10,800 nucleotides of DNA from an uncultured Clostridia bacterium (GTDB lineage: Bacteria; Bacillota_A; Clostridia; Oscillospirales; Oscillospiraceae), in contig CASEPH010000377.1 of the NCBI GenBank assembly GCA_949289625.1, positions 1 to 10,800 on the forward strand, in the 5' to 3' direction. Each line of letters starts with the position of its first letter. Position 1 is the first letter of the stretch. The notes beneath the pieces were generated by a model. It saw only the letters and a program-made list of their open reading frames with translations. It was not told where the DNA came from and searched no databases. Shown one piece after another: positions 6,253 through 10,800 of the stretch. The translations under genes were made by a program, and so were the position numbers.

Positions 6253-7965
6253 ATGAGAAATGAAAAAAAACTGTTTGCGCTGCTGCTGGCTCTGGCCATG
6301 GTACTGTGCTTGGCGGCCTGTGGAACGGAAACAACGTCATCGAACGATTCAGCAAATCCGGTCCAGACCTCTGCAATAGAGGTGTCGGAGCTGCCGGCGG
6401 AGGAGCCGGATACTGCGGAAGTTTCTTCGGAAGAGGCCTCCAGCACAGAGGCTTCCCAGATGGAGGAAACTGCGGATCGACCTGTGGTCAGTTATCCTCT
6501 GTTTGACGACGTCACCACCTTTACCCTTTGGACCTCCAACTCTCCGGACCTCAGCGAGATCATTTCGGACCTGAATCAGTATGTGGTCTTTGAGGAACTG
6601 GAAAAGGTGACAAATGTAAGATGGGATGCAACCCTGGTGTCCTTTTTCTCCTCTACGGAGCAGTTCCAGTTGATGGTAGCATCTCAGGATTATACCGACG
6701 TGGTGTGCCGTGCGCTGGACACTGGTGGTTATACCGGTGGTGCGGATCAAGCCATCGAAGAGGATTTCCTGATCGACGTTACAGAACTGATTGACGAGAA
6801 TATGCCCAATCTGCTGGGATGGTTTGACACCTATCCAGAGCTGAAAAAACAGATCTCCTCTGCGGAGGGTAACATTGCTGGATTCCCCAAGATCTATTTG
6901 GAGCCCAGCGATGTGACTGCAGGCGGCTGTATCCGGCTGGACTGGCTGGAGGAATTGGGACTGGAAACACCCAAGACCTTTGACGACCTGGAGTATGTGC
7001 TGGAACAGTTCCGGGATCAGAAGGGGGCTGCGGAGCCGCTGGTGATCTCCGTGAACACCGGCGTACAGGCAGAGCTGCTCAACGGCTACAATATCGCCGC
7101 TGGTTTTTATCAGGTGGACGGAGAGGTTCGCTTTGGCGCCATGCAGCCTGAGTTCAAGGACTATCTCGCCATGATGAACCGCTGGTATCAGGAGGGGCTG
7201 CTGTCTGACAGCTTCCTGACCTCTCAGGCCGATGTGCTCATGGATGTGAATAGCATCCTCAACAACCAGACTGGCGTATGGTATGGTACCGGCGTCCAGA
7301 CCATCACCAATATTGTCAATATGGCCAACGGACCCATGAGCATCACCGGGGTGCCCTATGTGACGGTGGATGGGAGCAAGGCCCATGTGGGAGAAGAGAG
7401 CACAGTGCTCGACTCCATTATGTGGTCCATTACCACCGAATGCGAAGACCCTGCGGCGATTTGCCAGTATATCGACTATATTTATGGTGAGGACGGCATC
7501 CAGTTGGCCAACTACGGTGTGGAAGGCGAAACCTTCAACTATGTAGATGGGAAACTGGTGTTCACGGATCTGGTCAAGAATAATCCGGATCTGACCTATT
7601 CTCTGGCCCTGAACGTCTATACCTGTGACCGCCAGACGCCGGTCCCCTTTGTGATTGACGAAGAAAAGGCCCGGATGGACTATACCGAGGATCAGATGAA
7701 TGCTGTAGAGGTCTGGAGCAATGCTACAGACGGCCTGTACAACATTCCCCGGCAGGGCGTCACCATGACCACCGAGGAAACGGAAGAATACAACAGCATT
7801 TACAGTGATATTGACACCTACATGGATGAATCCATCTCCAAATTTATTGTGGGTGATACCTCTTTGGAGGAATTCGATGCCTTTGTGGCGCAGCTGGAGA
7901 CCATGGGCATTGCGGACTGCATTGCCATTGAGCAGGCAGCCTATGATCGGTATCTCCAAGGCTAA
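6253..7965 (+). CDS. Extracellular solute-binding lipoprotein (SBP2), LplA/ABC family 1 type
   Basis: This 570-residue lipoprotein is a paralogue of SBP1 and SBP3. The signal peptide ends in the lipobox LAAC, giving lipid-modified Cys23. An acidic Ser/Thr/Glu spacer fills 24-78. The binding domain carries SQDYTDVV (144-151), IRLDWLEELGLETPKTFDDL (227-246), WYQEGLL (311-317), YGVEGETFN (421-429), VFTDL-KNNP and the terminal AAYDRYLQG. These are landmarks of long LplA-like solute-binding proteins, whose characterised members feed sugar importers, so the ligand could be an oligosaccharide or another organic compound. AAGGAGG with an 8-base gap supports ATG 6253. It has its own promoter (site B) and terminator (7985-8022), so it is probably monocistronic apart from read-through from LysR regulator 1. 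No transporter subunits are adjacent. Confidence 0.94.
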   Translation: MRNEKKLFALLLALAMVLCLAACGTETTSSNDSANPVQTSAIEVSELPAEEPDTAEVSSEEASSTEASQMEETADRPVVSYPLFDDVTTFTLWTSNSPDLSEIISDLNQYVVFEELEKVTNVRWDATLVSFFSSTEQFQLMVASQDYTDVVCRALDTGGYTGGADQAIEEDFLIDVTELIDENMPNLLGWFDTYPELKKQISSAEGNIAGFPKIYLEPSDVTAGGCIRLDWLEELGLETPKTFDDLEYVLEQFRDQKGAAEPLVISVNTGVQAELLNGYNIAAGFYQVDGEVRFGAMQPEFKDYLAMMNRWYQEGLLSDSFLTSQADVLMDVNSILNNQTGVWYGTGVQTITNIVNMANGPMSITGVPYVTVDGSKAHVGEESTVLDSIMWSITTECEDPAAICQYIDYIYGEDGIQLANYGVEGETFNYVDGKLVFTDLVKNNPDLTYSLALNVYTCDRQTPVPFVIDEEKARMDYTEDQMNAVEVWSNATDGLYNIPRQGVTMTTEETEEYNSIYSDIDTYMDESISKFIVGDTSLEEFDAFVAQLETMGIADCIAIEQAAYDRYLQG

Positions 7966-7984
7966 ATCTTTTGCGTAGAAATAG

Positions 7985-8022
7985 AGCGGACCTGAGATCG
8001 TATTTACAGTCTCAGGTCCGCT
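7985..8022 (+). terminator. Rho-independent terminator of SBP2
   Basis: A perfect 13-base-pair stem (AGCGGACCTGAGA with its complement at 8010-8022) has a 12-base loop. It starts 19 bases after the SBP2 stop and is followed by AATTTGTAT, a weak T-rich tail. Confidence 0.82.
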
Positions 8023-8066
8023 AATTTGTATAGAGGAACCATGGAATGCGATATAACATTGGTGTA

Positions 8067-8118
8067 ATGGGGGTATGCAAAAAAAGCATTTGTGAAGAAT
8101 TTGTGAAGATGTTATGAT
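8067..8118 (+). promoter_or_regulatory. SBP3 promoter with shared LysR-type operator (site C)
   Basis: The -35 box TTGTGA (8090-8095), 17-base spacer and -10 box TATGAT (8113-8118) with a TGT extension make the best promoter in the window. The operator pattern is ATGG-N2-GTAT (8067-8076), then TGC-A7-GCA (8076-8088), a perfect T-N11-A box, then CATTTGT where the others have CATTGGT. Two tandem copies of ATTTGTGAAGA occupy 8088-8098 and 8099-8109, covering the -35 box and part of the spacer. Confidence 0.8.
8088..8109 (+). repeat. 11-base tandem direct repeat inside the SBP3 promoter
   Basis: ATTTGTGAAGA occurs twice head to tail without a gap. The first copy contains the -35 box and the second lies in the spacer. 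The period is about one helical turn. It is absent from the other three promoters, so it could be an extra regulator site specific to SBP3 or a chance duplication. Confidence 0.85.
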
Positions 8119-8163
8119 GTAGACAGGACTTTTGTACAACAAAATCAGAATGGAGGATTAGAA

Positions 8164-9894
8164 ATGAAAAAGAAACTTTGTGCAATGGTTTTAGCGCTAT
8201 GCATGCTGCTTACCCTGGCAGCAGGTTGTGGAACCCAGACAGAATCCAAGACCTCTGTGGCGGAATCTACTGAGACCAGTCAAGCCGCTGAGACCACGGC
8301 GGCGCCGCAGGAGGAGACGGAAACTCCGGCGGAACAGCCATCCTCTGAAGAGACCACAGAGGGGTCGGCGGTGGAGGAGGCTCCGGCAACCGTGGAATAT
8401 CCTCTGGTGACAGACGGATCTGTTTCCTTTGATGTGTTCATGAGTATGGCAGGCTTTATCCCCATGGTGATTCCTGATGTGGCCAACGTGGGCTTTGACA
8501 CCACCCGGGGTGTTCAGCAGTTGGAGGAGCAAACCGGTGTGGATCTGAAATGGACCCTGATCGACGCGGACTCCTATGCAGACCAGTTTTCCATTGTGAT
8601 GGCCTCCGGGGATTATCCGGATTTCCTGGGGGCAGCCAACACCATGGTCACCGGCGGGATCGATGCCCTGGTGGAGCAGGAGATCTGCATTGATGTGGTG
8701 CCCTATCTGGACAGTTGCTTGCCGGATTTCAAGGCGGGATTGTATTCTGAAAACGAGGATTACCGTAAGTACATTACCTCGGACTCTGGCTACATCACCA
8801 CCATCTACAACTTCGAGGAGCAGTCTACCATGGGTTCCTATATCCGGCAGGACTGGCTGGATCAGCTGGGACTGGCAGTGCCGGAGACCTATGATGAGCT
8901 TCACGATGTACTGGCTGCATTTAAATCCGAAATCGACGGCTGCGATTATCCCATGCTGATGACCCAGAACTGGGATTTCCCCAACAATATGTTCGTGGGT
9001 GGCTATGAGACCAGTTCCTTTGGCACTGGGGCGGATCTTTCCTACTTTGTCCAGGATGGAAAGGTCCAGGCCGGCGTTATGAGCGATGGCTACCGGGATT
9101 ATATTCAGATGTGCCATGACTGGTACGCAGAGGGGCTCATTGGCGAGCCCACCCTGAATGTGGTCAACAATATGCAGATCAACGAATATCTGCTTTCCAA
9201 TCAGTGCGGCTTCGGCAACGGCCAGTCGGACACCCTGGGGACCGGTGCAGTGGCGGCAGCTGGGGGATCCTACAATATGCGGGCTGTGAAGGAAATGGTC
9301 CGGGAGAAGGGTGACACCTTCAAGCTCTACAAAAATGCCGGCCAGCCAGGTAACGGCGGATGGGCTGTATCCACGGCCTGCGAGGAGCCGGAAATTGCGC
9401 TGAAGGTCATCAACTGGATGTGGACCGAAGAGGGTTACAACGCCATGAATTTTGGTGTGGAGGGCGAAACCTACAATATTGTGGACGGCGAAGTGGTGTT
9501 TACCGATCTGATCGTCAATAACCCCAATGGAATGAACGCCATGTTCAACTCCTGCAGTGAGATTTCCTTCTTTGACCTGCCCTTCGACTTCTGCATGGAG
9601 CGGAAGGTGGCGACCCTGTCCAATGAAGCGGAAGCCGAGGCTCAGGAGATCTGGCGGACCAATACTTCCGATGAGATGCGGTATTTCGGGTCCCTGACCA
9701 TTGAGGAGAGCGAAGCCTACACCTCCATGGCCGGCGACCTGTACACCCATGCCGCAGAGAACATCAGCAAATTTGTTACCGGCACCAGACCCATGAGCGA
9801 GTGGGACTCCTTCCTGGATGATCTTCGTTCCATGAAAATCGACGAGTGCATTGCGCTGAAACAGGCGGCCTACGACCGGTATCAGCAGAGATAA
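8164..9894 (+). CDS. Extracellular solute-binding lipoprotein (SBP3), LplA/ABC family 1 type
   Basis: This 576-residue lipoprotein is the third paralogue. The signal peptide begins KKK and ends in lipobox LAAGC, giving lipid-modified Cys22. A Thr/Glu/Ala/Pro spacer runs to residue 78, where all three paralogues reach a V-YP boundary at 79-80. The binding domain has SGDYPDFLG (148-156), IRQDWLDQLGLAVPETYDEL (227-246), WYAEGLI (320-326), FGVEGETYNIVDG (430-442), VFTDLIVNNP and the terminal AAYDRYQQR. GGAGG lies 7 bases before ATG 8164. It resembles SBP2 in the C-terminal half but differs in the central ligand-binding region (roughly 260-400, including a Gly/Ala-rich GTGAVAAAGG segment), so the ligands may differ. 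Its own promoter (site C) and the strong terminator at 9906-9941 make it a single-gene transcript. No permease lies next to it. Confidence 0.94.
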   Translation: MKKKLCAMVLALCMLLTLAAGCGTQTESKTSVAESTETSQAAETTAAPQEETETPAEQPSSEETTEGSAVEEAPATVEYPLVTDGSVSFDVFMSMAGFIPMVIPDVANVGFDTTRGVQQLEEQTGVDLKWTLIDADSYADQFSIVMASGDYPDFLGAANTMVTGGIDALVEQEICIDVVPYLDSCLPDFKAGLYSENEDYRKYITSDSGYITTIYNFEEQSTMGSYIRQDWLDQLGLAVPETYDELHDVLAAFKSEIDGCDYPMLMTQNWDFPNNMFVGGYETSSFGTGADLSYFVQDGKVQAGVMSDGYRDYIQMCHDWYAEGLIGEPTLNVVNNMQINEYLLSNQCGFGNGQSDTLGTGAVAAAGGSYNMRAVKEMVREKGDTFKLYKNAGQPGNGGWAVSTACEEPEIALKVINWMWTEEGYNAMNFGVEGETYNIVDGEVVFTDLIVNNPNGMNAMFNSCSEISFFDLPFDFCMERKVATLSNEAEAEAQEIWRTNTSDEMRYFGSLTIEESEAYTSMAGDLYTHAAENISKFVTGTRPMSEWDSFLDDLRSMKIDECIALKQAAYDRYQQR

Positions 9895-9905
9895 CTAATT
9901 GCGAC

Positions 9906-9941
9906 AAGCCCCCCGCGGAACAAGTGTTCTGCGGGGGGCTT
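9906..9941. terminator. Strong bidirectional terminator between SBP3 and LysR regulator 2
   Basis: Arms 9906-9922 and 9925-9941 are complementary over 17 positions with one G-T pair, including an AAGCCCCCCGC/GCGGGGGGCTT core. The tip pairs cannot all close, leaving a loop of about 4 to 6 bases. Short T-runs occur on both exits, so it can serve both convergent genes. Confidence 0.9.
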
Positions 9942-9951
9942 TGATATCGGA

Positions 9952-10800
9952 TCATGGTTCGCGAAATCCGGCGCGCAGGAATGCCTCAGCGGCCTGCAGT
10001 TCCTCGGTGATATGCATATCCAGTAGTTCCAGAATGGCATAATCCTCCGCGTTGCCGAGGAAATCTGGACGGTGGCTGAGATAGATGGGACGCTCGATCT
10101 TTTTCTCGGAGAGCAGCATGGCGCGCACCGGCGTATCGGGAACTCTGCGCACCAGGGACCGATAGGCGGTTACCGGTGTAATGCCAATGGCCCGGCAGCG
10201 GCTGATAGAGATCCGGGATTCATCGGACTGGGTGGCGAACCGGAGATTGGGTGGCAGCTCTGGAAAGATTTGCGAGAGAATTTCCCTGTCGTAGGGAGAA
10301 CTGTCGAAGATGATGGATTCCTGGAAAAGCTGCTGAATGGAAATAGAGGATCCGTCGCAGTCGGAGCGAAAGGTATAGTTCTTGTGGAACATAATGCACC
10401 AGGGTTCCAGATAGGTTTTTGCCACCGTATAGTTCCGAAAATCCTGTTCTGGAATGATGGTCAGGTCCGGGGCCAGATCCGTGGGATAATCTGAAACGGA
10501 ACGGGTGCCGTCAAAGGCCTGCAGGTCCACGTCGGGAAAGGCGGAAAGACACCGGTCACAAAAGGATGCAAAATCATCCAAAAATACATAGTTGGACACA
10601 AGAATACGACGGTTCACGTTGCGCTGTCGTACCGCATGGACGCCGGCATTAATGGAATCCAGCCCGGCGGAAACATATTTTAAAAAAATCTGGCCATTCT
10701 CATTAAGAATCAAGGTGTTGGATTTCCGATCAAAGAGCTTGACTTCCAATTCTGCTTCCAGTCTGCTGATGGAACGGCTCAGGGCAGGCTGGGTGATATA
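9952..10800 (-). CDS. LysR-type transcriptional regulator 2, 5' end missing
   Basis: The frame is open to the right edge and gives the C-terminal 282 residues of a LysR-type regulator. The first visible residues, YITQPALSRSISRLEAELEV followed by KLFDR, are the second half of the helix-turn-helix. By alignment with regulator 1, about 25 N-terminal residues lie outside the window. It shares SINAGVHAV in the linker helix with regulator 1, plus PDL-IIPEQDF, a WCIMF strand, SIQQLFQES, ISRC-AIG, YRSL and YLSHRPDFLGNAEDY, so the two are paralogues. The internal TTG at 10747-10749 is a leucine codon, not a start. It converges on SBP3 across a strong terminator. By analogy with regulator 1, its unseen 5' side is likely to face a divergent target gene. 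Confidence 0.95.
   Translation of the reverse strand, partial: YITQPALSRSISRLEAELEVKLFDRKSNTLILNENGQIFLKYVSAGLDSINAGVHAVRQRNVNRRILVSNYVFLDDFASFCDRCLSAFPDVDLQAFDGTRSVSDYPTDLAPDLTIIPEQDFRNYTVAKTYLEPWCIMFHKNYTFRSDCDGSSISIQQLFQESIIFDSSPYDREILSQIFPELPPNLRFATQSDESRISISRCRAIGITPVTAYRSLVRRVPDTPVRAMLLSEKKIERPIYLSHRPDFLGNAEDYAILELLDMHITEELQAAEAFLRAGFREP

Noticed and set aside
6262..6271. Poly-A run near the SBP2 start (and the similar run in SBP1 at 3151-3156) as phase-variation tracts
   Set aside because: Short lysine-codon A-runs are normal in lipoprotein signal peptides and both genes are intact.
8057..8063. Exact CATTGGT upstream of SBP3 as the main operator
   Set aside because: The nearest CCAT is 14 rather than 10 bases away, and no -10 box stands 17 or 18 bases after it; the better-aligned element is at 8067-8093. 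It might still be an auxiliary half-site.
8075..8089. ATGC-A7-GCAT as a small hairpin or terminator
   Set aside because: Four pairs are too few for a terminator, SBP2 already has one at 7985-8022, and the same spacing in three other promoters identifies it as the LysR box.
6349..8142. Long open frame antisense to SBP2
   Set aside because: It shadows a clear lipoprotein gene, has no family signature in its translation, and begins beyond the SBP2 terminator without a convincing ribosome binding site. The same reasoning excludes the frame antisense to SBP3 at 8197-9750, the frame over SBP1 at 1750-2547 and the frame over the flavoprotein at 3373-4320.
10747..10749. TTG as the start of LysR regulator 2
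   Set aside because: The upstream codons continue the helix-turn-helix (ITQPALSR and onward), so this is an internal leucine.

Overview
The window looks like a chromosomal segment from a Gram-positive anaerobe of the Clostridia, plausibly a gut Oscillospirales-type bacterium. This is inferred from AGGAGG ribosome binding sites, moderate GC content, lipoprotein signal peptides with Firmicutes-style surface solute-binding proteins, and the combination of fumarate-reductase-like flavoproteins with LysR regulators. No taxonomic marker gene is present, so the placement is tentative.

Layout from left to right. (1) The 3' part of a FAD-dependent oxidoreductase gene (plus strand, cut by the left edge). 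(2) A pair of terminator hairpins between convergent genes. (3) Solute-binding lipoprotein SBP1 (minus). (4) A terminator and a promoter region. (5) A second, complete FAD-dependent oxidoreductase (minus). (6) A divergent promoter region. (7) LysR regulator 1 (plus). (8) Solute-binding lipoprotein SBP2 (plus). (9) Solute-binding lipoprotein SBP3 (plus). (10) A strong bidirectional terminator. (11) LysR regulator 2 (minus, cut by the right edge). All intergenic gaps are shorter than 300 bases. I see no RNA gene, mobile element, CRISPR array or attachment site.

The window is built from repeats of three gene families: a FAD-binding reductase of the fumarate reductase type, an LplA-like extracellular solute-binding lipoprotein, and a LysR-type regulator. 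No ABC permease or ATPase is present. The likely logic is that a lipoprotein captures an external compound, a transporter encoded elsewhere imports it, and the cytoplasmic flavoprotein reduces it under LysR control. The substrate cannot be read from the sequence. Both flavoproteins appear to lack the catalytic histidine and arginine signature of true fumarate reductases.

The most notable observation is a shared promoter architecture. The genes for SBP1, SBP2, SBP3 and the complete flavoprotein each have the same bipartite element, ATGG-N2-CCAT-RC-N7-GCATTGGT with a few mismatches. In each case it overlaps the -35 box and is followed, 17 or 18 bases after the -35, by a -10 box with a TG extension. 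The inner part, TRC-N7-GCA, is a T-N11-A inverted repeat, the classic LysR box. The four genes therefore look like one co-regulated LysR regulon spread over both strands.
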